Source of the DNA: Segniliparus rotundus DSM 44985 | Lineage (GTDB): Bacteria; Actinomycetota; Actinomycetes; Mycobacteriales; Mycobacteriaceae | DNA: 64,000 bases | NCBI RefSeq assembly: GCF_000092825.1 | Contig: NC_014168.1 | Location: forward strand, 735,946 to 799,945 | Reading direction: 5' to 3' | Shown here: in pieces, positions 44,325 through 53,646 of the stretch | How the letters are laid out: each line of letters starts with the position of its first letter | How positions within the stretch are numbered: position 1 is the first letter of the stretch | The notes under the pieces: generated by a model | Told to the model about the DNA's origin: nothing | Database searches by the model: none | What the model saw: the letters and a program-made list of their open reading frames with translations, nothing else | Translations under genes and position numbers: made by a program

Positions 44325-46014
44325 CGTCACCTCCGGTTTTGCCGCCGATGATCGCACCCATGTTGTTCAACCCGTCGCTGTTCTCCGAGAAGTAGCTGCT
44401 GTGATCTCCTGGCGCGGTCCTGAATTTATACGCGTGCGCCCAAGTGTCTGGGTTCTGGCCGAAATGGTTGGAGACGACGCTCGTCCCGATGGGGTCGTTG
44501 GCCGCGAGGCCCACAAACACTTTCGCGCCAGGGTTCAGATTGAGCCCGTCAGCGTCGTTGGCGAACATACCTGGGCTGCCGACCGCGACCACCGCGTCGG
44601 CGTCGAGATGGTTCCCGCCAGTTGCGGCGGCGCCGATGAGCGTGGTGCCGTAGCTGTGCCCGATGACAGTGTTGTAGGACGGCGGGCCTTCGTGGGAGGC
44701 TCGTAGCCCGGCCTGGAAATCGATCAAACCTTGTGCCCCGGCCTGAGCGTAGGAGGAATAGGGAGAGTCTCGGACTAGGTCCATCGGCGGGTTGTAACCG
44801 ATCCACGTTGTCACAGACACATCGCCCCCAGCGAGCTGCCCGTGGCTTTGCGCAAGAGCCGCGTTATACATGTCGAGCGATCTTTTATCACTACCGAGCA
44901 TGCTGGCGATGTCGTCGCTCGTGCCGGGGACATAGGTGGCGTTCTGTTTCGCCTTGTCGGGATTGTTGATCGACACAGCGGCACGGCCCTTGTCATCGAT
45001 ATACCCGAGGAGACGCGGCGGTGAGGCATTGTTCAAGGTGTCTTGGACCTTCTGATATCCGTCCGCTTCGTGTTTCAGGGTGTTCCAGTGCTCTTTCCAC
45101 GCCTTCCACTCCTGGTACGCGGCGCCGCCTTGCGGCAGATTGTCTGCGCCCCAGTCGGGGACATTCCGCCCTTCCTTCCAATCGGGGTGTTGCCGCTCCC
45201 ATGCCTCTAGCTCGTCGTTCTTCCGCTTCGCGATCTTCGGCAGCTCTTGCCGATTGTACTTGTCCCGATCCGCAAACGGGATGCCGCCATGGTTGCCGAT
45301 GTCGGGGTACCGCTTGTAGATTTCGTCCTTCTCCTGTTCGCTGAGGTTCATCCAGAGGTCGTGCAGGACGTGCGGGTCGGTCGGGAGGGGGATTGTGCCG
45401 TCCGCGATGCCTTTGGCGATGTCGTGGCCGCGCTTGCCGAGCGCCTCTGCGGCGGGTACAGCGTCAGCGGCGTGCGCGAAGGAGTCTTTGATCGTCTGCG
45501 CGGCTTGGGTTGCGGCGTCTTGCATTTGCCGCACGTACTCGTCGATCGCCGCTTGCCCTTTTTGGAGTGCCTCGGTTCGTTCTTTCCGCATGCGGTCGGG
45601 AAACGCCGCGTGCGCGATGGCGAGGTCGAAATGGGGGTCGCTCGCTTTGAGGTCTTCGGAGACCTCCATCGGCACTACTTGGTCGAAGCCGATCACGTGT
45701 TGGATCGCGTCGTTCGCGAGCTCGCAGCAGCGGTCCACCGTGTCCGCGAACGAGCTGAGGGTTGTGCCGACTTTCGTGAAATCACCGGACATGGCGTTCG
45801 CCTCTTGCCCGAGACGGTCCGCGCGGCCTTCTGCGGCCTGCTCTGCTTTTCCGGTCCACTGATGGTTCTGGCTGGGCTGTTGCACTGTGCCGAGCAGACT
45901 CTTCTGCATGTTGGCGAGGCTTTGGCCTTTCGAGGCGTGGTTTGACGCGCACAAGCGCAAGTCAGGTGTGAGGCTCTTGTGGCCTTGCTCGATGAAGCTT
46001 TTGGTGACGGGCAT
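44305..46014 (-). CDS. DUF1023-type alpha/beta hydrolase, putative type VII effector
   Basis: 569 residues. The N-terminal 180 residues are a WXG-like helical hairpin (HQWTGKAEQAAEGRADRLG). The C-terminal half is a DUF1023 alpha/beta hydrolase with nucleophile elbow VIGHSYGTT (Ser 454), acid in AANDPIG (Asp 507) and His in APGDHSSY (His 538), so the triad looks complete. Such proteins are common ESX-linked cargo in actinobacteria; the substrate is unknown, lipids or cell-wall esters being likely. One base after the EspC-like gene. Confidence 0.8.
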   Translation of the reverse strand: MPVTKSFIEQGHKSLTPDLRLCASNHASKGQSLANMQKSLLGTVQQPSQNHQWTGKAEQAAEGRADRLGQEANAMSGDFTKVGTTLSSFADTVDRCCELANDAIQHVIGFDQVVPMEVSEDLKASDPHFDLAIAHAAFPDRMRKERTEALQKGQAAIDEYVRQMQDAATQAAQTIKDSFAHAADAVPAAEALGKRGHDIAKGIADGTIPLPTDPHVLHDLWMNLSEQEKDEIYKRYPDIGNHGGIPFADRDKYNRQELPKIAKRKNDELEAWERQHPDWKEGRNVPDWGADNLPQGGAAYQEWKAWKEHWNTLKHEADGYQKVQDTLNNASPPRLLGYIDDKGRAAVSINNPDKAKQNATYVPGTSDDIASMLGSDKRSLDMYNAALAQSHGQLAGGDVSVTTWIGYNPPMDLVRDSPYSSYAQAGAQGLIDFQAGLRASHEGPPSYNTVIGHSYGTTLIGAAATGGNHLDADAVVAVGSPGMFANDADGLNLNPGAKVFVGLAANDPIGTSVVSNHFGQNPDTWAHAYKFRTAPGDHSSYFSENSDGLNNMGAIIGGKTGGDGVTPEQ

Positions 46015-46365
46015 TTATTTCCCGTCCATAACTTTGGAGAGGCGCTCGGCCGCTTCCTCGTCAGTCAGGGCTGTGGTGGCAGCCGCGTCTGCGAGCTCTC
46101 CCGCGAAGCCGGTGGTCGCGTCCGAGAGCTTGTGCAGAGCTCGGATCGAGTTGCCGAACCCTTCGATGGCGGCGGATGCGAAATCAGGGAACACGTCACG
46201 GGCCTTCCCGCCCACGTCTCGCAGGTTCCCGGTCGTGTTCTCGAAATCAGCGGAGAACGCCCCCTGCTGGGAGTTCTGCGGCGTCACTGTCACCGACAAC
46301 ACGGCCTCGCCAATCGACTGCGTTTCCCGTGACGCCGCGCGCAGCGCTTCCACGTCAAGCTCCAT
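46015..46365 (-). CDS. EspC-like type VII secretion protein
   Basis: 116 residues, all-helical. MELDVEALRAASRETQSIGEAVLSVTVTPQ and the second helix GFAGELADAAATTALTDEEAAERL fit the EspC/DUF2580-like group of ESX secreted partners. No WXG. Stop is immediately followed by the DUF1023 gene, its probable partner. Confidence 0.65.
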   Translation of the reverse strand: MELDVEALRAASRETQSIGEAVLSVTVTPQNSQQGAFSADFENTTGNLRDVGGKARDVFPDFASAAIEGFGNSIRALHKLSDATTGFAGELADAAATTALTDEEAAERLSKVMDGK

Positions 46366-46699
46366 ACCTACCTTCCTCGCCGATCATGCTCGATCCTTCT
46401 TCCTTCTCCTGCTGCTCCGCAATGCGTTTCTTGTCCGCCGCGACCAACCGCCGCATCTTCGTCACACCCGTCGTGTACCCGCCAGCGGGGATACGCAGGG
46501 TCCGCGCGAGTTCCGCGTCCACCCGCTCCTCCTCTAAGCGCTCACGCTCGGTCTCCCGAGCCGAGAGTTCACGCGCAGCGTCCTCAGCCGACAGCGTCCT
46601 GCCACCGTCTCGGACCACAGGAGCCGAGTACTCGGGCTCGTCATCATCGTCCGGTATGTCGAACCGCATGACGTTCTGGGTCCAGATGTCACGCGCCAC
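46355..46699 (-). CDS. Small charged hypothetical protein
   Basis: 114 residues from a GTG at 46699. Acidic first third (DIPDDDDEPEY), then a long charged coiled-coil-like helix (ERERLEEERVDAELAR). Overlaps the EspB-like gene by eleven bases and the EspC-like gene by eleven. Possibly a cytosolic chaperone for the cargo; family unknown. Confidence 0.6.
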   Translation of the reverse strand: MARDIWTQNVMRFDIPDDDDEPEYSAPVVRDGGRTLSAEDAARELSARETERERLEEERVDAELARTLRIPAGGYTTGVTKMRRLVAADKKRIAEQQEKEEGSSMIGEEGRYGA

Positions 46700-47927
46700 C
46701 GGCAGCCGCCTGCGTCTTCGCCTGGGCCTCCAGCATCTTCTGGTACTCGTCTTTGTTGAGCTCCCCGATCACTTCGGGGACCACCACGGGGAGGTTGCCG
46801 CCGATCAGCTCGTTGCCGTGCTCGGTGTCTTTGAGGTAGTCGGGGGTTTTGTGCTCTTTGCCGGAGTTTTGACCAGCGGCCCCGGCACCCATGGCTCCCA
46901 TGCCGCCGCCCATCCCAGTGCCTTGTCCGGCGCCCGATCCGGCGAGGCCGTTCACGTTCACCACCGGCTTGCCGCCCATCAACCCGGCAGACCCGGACTT
47001 CGCCGACAAAGACCGCTCATGATCCCCGCCCAACGTTCCCACGCCACCGCCACCCAGGCCCGAGCTGCCAGACGACGAGGAGCCGAACGTCGAGTCGCCC
47101 GCGCTCATCGCGTGCGTCGAGCTGGACTCTGACGGGTTGAAACCAGAACCAGGCGAGGACGTGCCCGCAGCGGGCGAACCGCCCGACGGGGCGCCGCCAC
47201 CAGCCCCAGCGCCGGAGCCTTTGCCCCCGTCGCCAGAATCAGCACCACCGCCCGAGCCGCTGCCCGCCCCGGCGCTCTCGCCGGAAGGCTTGCCCTCGGT
47301 CTGGGCCTCCGGCTGCGAGCCAGCGGTGTCGTCCTGCGCTTGGGGCTTCGCAGCCACCGGCTCGGCATGCCCGGCCCCGCCCGACGACGCGCCCCCGCCA
47401 CCCGACGACGGCTGAGGCTGCGCATTGGACGGCCCGTCCGGGGACTCGCCCCGATCCTCTGTCGGAGCGTCCGGTGAGCTGCCGAGGTACTCCAGCTTCG
47501 GGTATTCGGCCTCGCCCGGTTCGTGGTAGTGGTTCTGCAAACCCCGCGCCACAGCCTTCACCTGATCCATCGCCGACACGCCAGGGGTGCAGGCGCTGTT
47601 CTGGTCCACCACGGACTTCGCCGTCGCCGCAGACTCCACCACCTTCTGCACTTCTTTCGAGTGGTCGTCCAGCGCCTCAGCGGCCCTCTTCCCCGTGCGG
47701 GCCAGCTCCTCCAACTCGTCACGGGTGGCGTCGCCCAGCTTCCCCACCCAATGCCGCATCCCGACACGACTGCTGACCGTCTGCGTGATCTCCCCGAGCT
47801 TCGCCCCGACCGCTTGGACGCGCTTGACAATGGCCGCAGAAACCACATCGGGTTGCAGACTCCCACCGATCTGGAGGTTCTCGATGAAATCGCTGGCCGG
47901 ATCGGCCATATAGTTCTTTTCGCTCAT
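46689..47927 (-). CDS. EspB-like secreted scaffold with Gly/Ser-rich linker
   Basis: 412 residues. Helical N-terminal 150 residues (HWVGKLGDATRDELEELARTGKRAAEAL) end in YPKLEY, which contains a YxxxE signal. A 200-residue Gly/Ser/Ala-rich low-complexity part follows, then a conserved end (KTPDYLKDTEHGNELIGGNLPVVVPEVIG) of the kind ending PPE/EspB-like ESX substrates. Likely the main structural substrate of the block. First gene of the run 46689-41617. Confidence 0.72.
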   Translation of the reverse strand: MSEKNYMADPASDFIENLQIGGSLQPDVVSAAIVKRVQAVGAKLGEITQTVSSRVGMRHWVGKLGDATRDELEELARTGKRAAEALDDHSKEVQKVVESAATAKSVVDQNSACTPGVSAMDQVKAVARGLQNHYHEPGEAEYPKLEYLGSSPDAPTEDRGESPDGPSNAQPQPSSGGGGASSGGAGHAEPVAAKPQAQDDTAGSQPEAQTEGKPSGESAGAGSGSGGGADSGDGGKGSGAGAGGGAPSGGSPAAGTSSPGSGFNPSESSSTHAMSAGDSTFGSSSSGSSGLGGGGVGTLGGDHERSLSAKSGSAGLMGGKPVVNVNGLAGSGAGQGTGMGGGMGAMGAGAAGQNSGKEHKTPDYLKDTEHGNELIGGNLPVVVPEVIGELNKDEYQKMLEAQAKTQAAAGGA

Positions 47928-48009
47928 CTTTGATGTTCCTCCCAGGAAACGGTAGTCGGGATCAGGATTGGCCGCACACTGGTCTCAGCGGTCAGAAAAC
48001 AGGCACGTC

Positions 48010-48720
48010 TCATAAGAGCCACCTCGCGATTTTCGTGCTGGTCTCACCATCGCGAATCCCGTCCAAAGAGAGATCCACGCCGAGAGGATCGAGGCCGCTG
48101 GGCTGACGGCTACGAATATCAGTGCATGCCCCTGCGTAGTCTTTCGCCTCGATCACCCGATGGAACGGTGCGGAAGGGTTCTTCTGCTGATCGGCCTCAG
48201 CCAGAGTGATCGCCTGCACGTCGTTGGGATGAGACGGTCCTCCGGCAGGCGAGGAACCCACAGGCATAGGGCTGTACTTATTGCCGTGCTCGCCCTTTTG
48301 GAAGACGTTGAATCCACTGAAAGACGTGGACCAGAGTTTCCAAGTCGCGTTGGGCTGCGCGTCCACCGTGATCACCTCGGTGAGTTGCCACCAGACCCCG
48401 CAGTCCTCGGATCGGTCGAAACTTTCGTCCAAATCTGCCGGAGTCCCATCGAGCTTCGTCAGGCTCTTCGGGGTGAAGGTGAGCATGATCCCATCCTTTT
48501 GGAAAATCACTGGTTCGCCCAGCTTGACCTCCAGAACAGGATGCCCAGCTGTCTGCGGGGTGACGAGGTTCTTCGGGGCCGCTGAGGTCGAGGTGGAGGA
48601 CGACGTGGAATTTTCCGCGCTAGGCCCAGCAGCGCTGGGCGCGTCTCCGCGTTGGCATCCCGCTGCGAGCAGAGCGATGAAGGCGAGGAAGGCTGCTGCG
48701 CGTTGTCTGGTCGCGTTCAT
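48010..48720 (-). CDS. Putative lipoprotein of the element
   Basis: 236 residues. Signal peptide with LLAAGC lipobox (Cys 22), Ser/Thr-rich stretch, then a beta-type domain (ECGVWW-like region EDCGVWWQLTEVITVD) and a second Cys at about 205, so an exported fold with a possible disulfide. One-base overlap with the following upstream helical gene. Not related in sequence to the lipoprotein at 42739. Confidence 0.7.
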   Translation of the reverse strand: MNATRQRAAAFLAFIALLAAGCQRGDAPSAAGPSAENSTSSSTSTSAAPKNLVTPQTAGHPVLEVKLGEPVIFQKDGIMLTFTPKSLTKLDGTPADLDESFDRSEDCGVWWQLTEVITVDAQPNATWKLWSTSFSGFNVFQKGEHGNKYSPMPVGSSPAGGPSHPNDVQAITLAEADQQKNPSAPFHRVIEAKDYAGACTDIRSRQPSGLDPLGVDLSLDGIRDGETSTKIARWLL

Positions 48721-49076
48721 CAGAATCCTGTCAGGTGGCCTTGGTTGCCGAGGTTGGGGTCGAGCTTGCTGATGTCGACCGAGCTGTCGAAATCTGTCCC
48801 GAACAGCGCGTCGAAGCGGGCTTTCGCCGCGTCACGAAGGGCAGTCACCTTGTCAAGGGTGTCCTGCACGTATTTCACGATGACTGCGCCGTTCTCCTTC
48901 GCGGTCGCCAAAGACTTCTCACCGTCCACTCCAGAGCCTAACGCGGTCCCGATCTCTGAGAGAGTCGCAAGCTTCTGCGCCTCGGTTTTCAACAGTTCTT
49001 TAAGGTCGTCTATCGCGGTTTGGAAGTCGTGGAGGATGAGAGCGGCTTCCTCTTTCGATATTTCCACGTCGGCCAT
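48720..49076 (-). CDS. Small helical protein, WXG100-size but without WXG
   Basis: 118 residues, two long amphipathic helices (EEAALILHDFQTAIDDLKELLKTEAQKLATL and VKYVQDTLDKVTALRDAAKARFDALF). No WXG and no YxxxD/E. Its place before a lipoprotein in a type VII cargo block suggests a secretion partner. Confidence 0.6.
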   Translation of the reverse strand: MADVEISKEEAALILHDFQTAIDDLKELLKTEAQKLATLSEIGTALGSGVDGEKSLATAKENGAVIVKYVQDTLDKVTALRDAAKARFDALFGTDFDSSVDISKLDPNLGNQGHLTGF

Positions 49077-49135
49077 GGTTCAGGTTCCTCTCCGGAATTG
49101 TTGTGTCCAGTATGGGCGTTGATGTGTGGTGTTGG

Positions 49136-50935
49136 TCATCGGGGTTTCCAGTAGCTCTCTTGCGGGTCGGGCAACTGGGCGATCATGCGCGCGGGCAGTT
49201 CCCGGTCTCCTTCTTCCTCCCGAGCGCGCAGGGCGAGGTAGGCGAGGTCGCAGGCGAAGCCGGGATCGTGCGAGACTTGCGCTTGCCCCCAACGCTCCAG
49301 AGCCGATAGTCCGATGAGGGCTCGGTGGAAGGCGAGGAATCCCCGGAAGATCGCGGGGTTGCGCTGGGGCTCGGGGAGAGCGCGGGCTTGGGCGAGGTTG
49401 CGCCAGGCGGTCGCGGCGAGCTGCTCGCCGTCCGCGCACGCGGCCCCATAGGCTTCCCACGAAACACGTCTCTGGTTTGCGATCTCTTTCTGAACCCTTG
49501 TGAAACCGTCCCAGTTCTGCGCCCCGGAGCCATCGACAATCTCCGAAACCCACGTCAAAGCGCGTGTCCGGGCCTCTTCTGCCCAAGGACCGGCCAACAG
49601 CTCCGTGATCCTGTTGTGCAGGTCGCGCGCGAAGTACTGCAACGGGTGCGCGGACCCGCCCTCCGGCTCGACCAATGGCCCTGCCGCCTCCACCAGAAAT
49701 GGGGCTTCGACAGCTTGGGAGCCGGTCAAGTGGTTGTTGCAGTCTTGGATGGCTCTGCGCGGGAACTCTTCGGCCCTGTAGGTGACGGCCATCCCGGCGA
49801 GGGAATAGGCGAGGCCGTGCGCGGCGAAGAGGTCGCGTTGCTGCTCGAAGTGCCGCTTCGCCCCGAACACCAAATCCTCGTTCCCCAACGCCGCAGTGTG
49901 GACGCCCGGGTCGGCGGCGTGCTCCCACCCCGGCCACGCCCGCACCGGCAACCGCTTCGCGATCACCCCCGGCCCGAGGTTCGAGTACACATAGGTGCGG
50001 TCCAGGCCCTCCGAGTCGATATGCCGCGCCAGCAGATATTTCGGTTCCCCGTTCGCCGCGAGCCTACGACTGGGGAACAAATCCGGCTGCTCGCGCAACC
50101 AGAGCGCCCATCGGGCGAGCACGCTCTTATGGTCCCCAGGCAGCCCTTCCTCCCTGCGGTCGCCAAAGAAACCGTCCCCGCCGTGATAGCCCCGAGCGCC
50201 AGGACTGCGATATTCATCGTCCGCGTTGGCGAGTTTCATGGCTTGCCCGGTGACCGCGCCCGCCGCGCCCATCGTCGCCGTGTCCCCCGACTCCCGCACA
50301 TCCACGTTCACCACCTCGTCAGGGACGGCGAAATCCGTGGCCGCCTGTGCCTCCGTCGCGCCGCCGTCCGTCTCCGCGTGGTGGTCGAGGACCGCCGCCC
50401 CGGACTGGACCGAAGTCACCGCCGAAGAGTCCTGCGCGCCCCCGAAGTCAACGGGCCGCTCCTGCTCCGCGCGGGCCTGAACATGCGCGTCCCGCTGCGA
50501 CCACGCGTTCTGGTGCTGCTCGAACGAGTCCTTTCCGGCAGTCGCCCGATGCTCCGCTCCAGTCTCCACCGGCTGGCCTTGGACCGGTCGCGGGACTGGT
50601 TGGGCATCAGGTTGCGCGGACACCGCGCTGGAGGTCGCGGGCGCCGCCTCCTCCTCGGCGAACGCATGCCGTCTCGGCAAGGGCTGGCCTGGATTCGCGT
50701 CATGCCGGGGCGGTTGGACGAGGTTCCTCAAACCGAAAGGCCGCTGCGCGGGCGCGGGGATCACCGGCAAACCCGACTCGTCCAAGCCACCCCCTGGCTC
50801 GCCGCCCGAACGGGGCGGCTTCGCGCCCAGCGACCAGTTCTCCTGGCGCAGCTCGGCGTCACGCCCGAACACTGTGCCGCCGCCCTCCGGCTCAGCAGTC
50901 ACAACGAACGCACTCCCCGCACAGTCAAGAACCAA
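49136..50935 (-). CDS. Large orphan protein with disordered N-terminus
   Basis: 599 residues if the TTG at 50935 is used, 588 from a GTG at 50902 (VTAEPEGGG); the start is uncertain. The first 260 residues are Pro/Ala/Gln-rich and probably disordered. The rest is a folded Trp/Tyr-rich part (SVLARWALWLREQPDLFP, YVYSNLGPGVIAKRLPVRAWPGW, helical end). No family recognised, no signal peptide or TM. Its position before WXG-size genes suggests a type VII substrate or a large cytosolic partner. Confidence 0.55.
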   Translation of the reverse strand: MVLDCAGSAFVVTAEPEGGGTVFGRDAELRQENWSLGAKPPRSGGEPGGGLDESGLPVIPAPAQRPFGLRNLVQPPRHDANPGQPLPRRHAFAEEEAAPATSSAVSAQPDAQPVPRPVQGQPVETGAEHRATAGKDSFEQHQNAWSQRDAHVQARAEQERPVDFGGAQDSSAVTSVQSGAAVLDHHAETDGGATEAQAATDFAVPDEVVNVDVRESGDTATMGAAGAVTGQAMKLANADDEYRSPGARGYHGGDGFFGDRREEGLPGDHKSVLARWALWLREQPDLFPSRRLAANGEPKYLLARHIDSEGLDRTYVYSNLGPGVIAKRLPVRAWPGWEHAADPGVHTAALGNEDLVFGAKRHFEQQRDLFAAHGLAYSLAGMAVTYRAEEFPRRAIQDCNNHLTGSQAVEAPFLVEAAGPLVEPEGGSAHPLQYFARDLHNRITELLAGPWAEEARTRALTWVSEIVDGSGAQNWDGFTRVQKEIANQRRVSWEAYGAACADGEQLAATAWRNLAQARALPEPQRNPAIFRGFLAFHRALIGLSALERWGQAQVSHDPGFACDLAYLALRAREEEGDRELPARMIAQLPDPQESYWKPR

Positions 50936-51475
50936 GCATGTGCTGCTCGGCGCATCGCCACCCTCCGATCATCACAGTCGTCGTCCTCGCCCCCAAAGTT
51001 TAGACGCACACTCGCCTCCGCAGGTTCCATAATCCGACCGAGCCGTCCCCGGGCGCGTGGAAAAAGGAACCGCAAACATCGAAAACAAACACCAGGAACA
51101 CCCGTTCTTGCAGCTCAAAAGGTCTTTCTGAACCACAGGACGCGAACAACGCCCCGGCATGAACGCCGAGGAAGGCGGGCAACAATTTTCGAAAACGTGG
51201 CGCCGCACGAGGAAGGCTGGCCGAGCGGTCGGCGTGAACGCCCCCAGCGATTCTGGCGCCCCCTGGGGGTGGACCCAGGTGGCCTACAGCGCTTCCACGG
51301 GCCGCATACCGCCGTGCTCTGTACGGGTTCCAGCATTCGAGGCTATGCCCGATCAGGGCTCCGCGCGTTCGGGGGGGTACCGGGAACAGCGCCGGGGTAG
51401 GTGCCGGGCCTCTTGGAGGGGGGATCCCCCAGGGGGTGAATAAATATTCACGAGCTACGCATAGCGTGGTTAGAC
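50936..51475. other. 540-bp region with palindromes but no clear gene
   Basis: Overlapping frames here (such as 51000-51755 minus) show no family pattern. Near the right end lie GGGGGATCCCCC (51419-51430), AGGGGG and the perfect AT-rich palindrome GTGAATAAATATTCAC (51436-51451). It likely carries the promoters for the cargo operon leftward and stops for the genes to its right. A GGCTGGCCGAGCGGTCGG stretch at 51206 recalls a tRNA D-arm but no T-arm fits. Confidence 0.5.
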
Positions 51476-51820
51476 TCATGCCTGCTCGCCCCGTGTCCAT
51501 TCGCCAGTGGTGAGCACCTCGATCTCCCACACGCCAGGATGCGCATTGTCCAACACTTTCACCACGGTGTGGACCACGGTGAAACCGGCGTGGGTGACGC
51601 GGACCATGGCGTTCCCGCCGCCGAATTCCATCACGAGGAGGGCGGGCGTGCTGGCGACGTCGAGCTTGATCCGCGCCTTGCGGGGCTCGTGGATCTCGCT
51701 GACCGGGACCAGGGCCTGCTCGATGCTCAAATACGCCGAGTACGGCAGGTCCCAAGTCTGTCCGCCGACGACGACCCGCACCCCGTCGCCAAGGGACGGC
51801 GCAGAATCGGCGGCGCTCAC
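51476..51820 (-). CDS. Hypothetical protein, small beta-type
   Basis: 114 residues, no TM or Cys, beta-rich (VRVVVGGQTWDLPYSAYLSIEQALVPV). Separated by sixteen bases from the membrane gene upstream. Family not recognised. Confidence 0.55.
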   Translation of the reverse strand: MSAADSAPSLGDGVRVVVGGQTWDLPYSAYLSIEQALVPVSEIHEPRKARIKLDVASTPALLVMEFGGGNAMVRVTHAGFTVVHTVVKVLDNAHPGVWEIEVLTTGEWTRGEQA

Positions 51821-51836
51821 GCCTCGATGCTACCGG

Positions 51837-52622
51837 TCATCTGCCGTTGACAAGGTCGTTCTGCCAGGCGATCAGCACGCCCATGACGAACACGCAGAAC
51901 GCGCCGCCGCCCACCAGGATCGCAAGCGAAACGGCCAGAGCGGTCCTGACCTTCCACTTCTCCGCCCGGCTCGTGGCATGTTTCCTGGCAGCGAGAGCCC
52001 GAAGCAGGGGCACGATGGACGACAAGACGGTTGCGGGGGGCGTGAAGAACGCGATGGTGGCGCTCAACGCGTAGTTCGAGGCGCGCCCGAGAAGCACTGC
52101 GACGAGCCAACCTCCGAGGAGCACCACGAGCGGAAGGACCGTCGCCCTGGTCGCCCGTTCGACCTTTTCCGACGACTCCTCGGACGTGGTGTCCCGATGG
52201 CTCGGCTCGGGTGCGGCTTCGTCCTGCCAGTCGTCCACCAGTACGATCCCGGCTGCTTTGAGCTTACTGAAATCGACCTCCTCGTCCTGCGAGAGAGTGT
52301 TGTCGATGACGAGCGCGATGTTGACGGGGAAAGCCCGCATGCCCTTGTGAAGCTGCATGCCAGCGATCCTGCTGGCGACCACAACCGCGTAGATCCTGAC
52401 GAAAGCGCCATCCCCGTCCTCGCCCAGGAACTCCGCTTGAGCCCGCCCGAGTACCGCGGTGTCAGAGGTGCGGTACTTCAGCGGCTTCTGCAAAAAGGCG
52501 AGAACATAGTCGGGGCGGTCCGATCCTGGGATCTCGCGCATCAGCTTCGCGTCGACCGGAAGGTCGCCTGGGTCCAGGCCAGGGATGACCTCGTCGTAAT
52601 CGGTGATCGTGAATCCCGCCAT
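51837..52622 (-). CDS. Membrane protein with N-terminal soluble domain
   Basis: 261 residues. The first 145 residues are soluble (VNIALVIDNTLSQDEEVDFSKLKAAGIVLVDDW). Three C-terminal TM segments follow (VLPLVVLLGGWLVAVLLG, YALSATIAFFTPPATVLSSIV, VSLAILVGGGAFCVFVMGVLI). The layout of a sensor- or nuclease-like domain tied to the membrane, as in some defence genes, is only suggestive. About 290 bases without a gene follow upstream. Confidence 0.62.
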   Translation of the reverse strand: MAGFTITDYDEVIPGLDPGDLPVDAKLMREIPGSDRPDYVLAFLQKPLKYRTSDTAVLGRAQAEFLGEDGDGAFVRIYAVVVASRIAGMQLHKGMRAFPVNIALVIDNTLSQDEEVDFSKLKAAGIVLVDDWQDEAAPEPSHRDTTSEESSEKVERATRATVLPLVVLLGGWLVAVLLGRASNYALSATIAFFTPPATVLSSIVPLLRALAARKHATSRAEKWKVRTALAVSLAILVGGGAFCVFVMGVLIAWQNDLVNGR

Positions 52623-52914
52623 GCGGGAAGCCTAGCAACCTTCTGGCCAGCACGATAGCTCTACCAATCCCGTCCGTGCCGCTCAGGCTGGGCGGCGCGA
52701 GTCCCGTTGCCTCGCTCAAGGTTGCATCCGAGATGCATGGCCCTGAGCTCTCCGAGGTTGTCGCCCCCGAGGCTCACCGCGAGTATGGCCGTCAAGGCCC
52801 ATGTGAGCGCCCGTGCTGCCTCTCGCCGCTCTGCGGTGCCCAAAGCGCGGGGACCGCTGACAGCAGGCTTGCCTCTGGGGATTCCTTACGGCAGGTGCGT
52901 TTTCCAGTTGTGCC

Positions 52915-53646
52915 TCAAGTGGTGGTCGATGTTCTGAGCCGCTGGAAGAGCGTTCTTGGCCAAGAGCGGCGTGCGGCGTGACCCTGGGCCGCTAGGGCGG
53001 CCCTTTCCCGCTCTGCTGCTGCGGCTTCACGCTCGGCGCGCTCGCGTTCTTGAATGACTTGTTCGGCTTTCGCGACGAACCTTTTCGCGTCATCAAGATT
53101 GCGGGCGGCGTTAATCTTGAATCGCCAAGCGAGTCCAAAAAGTATTGCGAGGATCACTGATGGGGCCAAGCCGTGCAGGAGGTAGTCTCCAAACTCGGGA
53201 TGAGGATGTGCTTGCAGGAAATGCCATACCTTCGGGGCTTGTGAACTGAACGCGGCACCAAGAACAAGCAGTAGAGCCATGGAGATCATGTCTTGCCCCT
53301 CTCCTTTTCTGACGGCACGATACGCGATGATGCGCAGCTGTTCCGGGGTGAAATCGTTCGCGCTGTAGCTCCCGAGCCACCTCGATTCAGACGGCAACCG
53401 CCCTACGAGCGTGGCGATATCTGCCTCGTCCAGATTCACGAGGCCGTGCGGCTGGAACGGCTCCTCACCATGTGCTTCAACCCATGCCCGCCGTTTAGCC
53501 TCTTTGCTTGCTCGGTTAGCGCGGCTGAGGCTGCGAATGCCAATCAGGAATCGGCTGGCCTGCCACCAGGCGAGTGCGGCGATAGCGGTCGGGATCATGA
53601 TTATGAACAAACTGCGCGCCTCGTGCAGCGCGCCGGAAATGATCAT
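52915..53646 (-). CDS. Three-TM protein with coiled-coil tail
   Basis: 243 residues from the ATG at 53646, overlapping the next upstream stop by ATGA. TM segments at SLFIIMIPTAIAALAWW, MISMALLLVLGAAF and LAPSVILAILFGLAW; the last 70 residues are a charged Glu/Arg/Ala coiled coil. Unknown family. Forms a membrane pair with the gene at 53643. Confidence 0.62.
   Translation of the reverse strand: MIISGALHEARSLFIIMIPTAIAALAWWQASRFLIGIRSLSRANRASKEAKRRAWVEAHGEEPFQPHGLVNLDEADIATLVGRLPSESRWLGSYSANDFTPEQLRIIAYRAVRKGEGQDMISMALLLVLGAAFSSQAPKVWHFLQAHPHPEFGDYLLHGLAPSVILAILFGLAWRFKINAARNLDDAKRFVAKAEQVIQERERAEREAAAAERERAALAAQGHAARRSWPRTLFQRLRTSTTT

Noticed and set aside
51206-51345. tRNA-Ser/Leu-like D-arm (GGCTGGCCGAGCGGTCGG)
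   Set aside because: No acceptor stem pairing and no T-arm at the right distance; the only GGTTC-like match is over 100 bases away.
51000-51755. A 251-codon minus-strand frame over the gene-free stretch
   Set aside because: No family pattern, Arg/Pro-rich composition and overlap with the better frame at 51476-51820.
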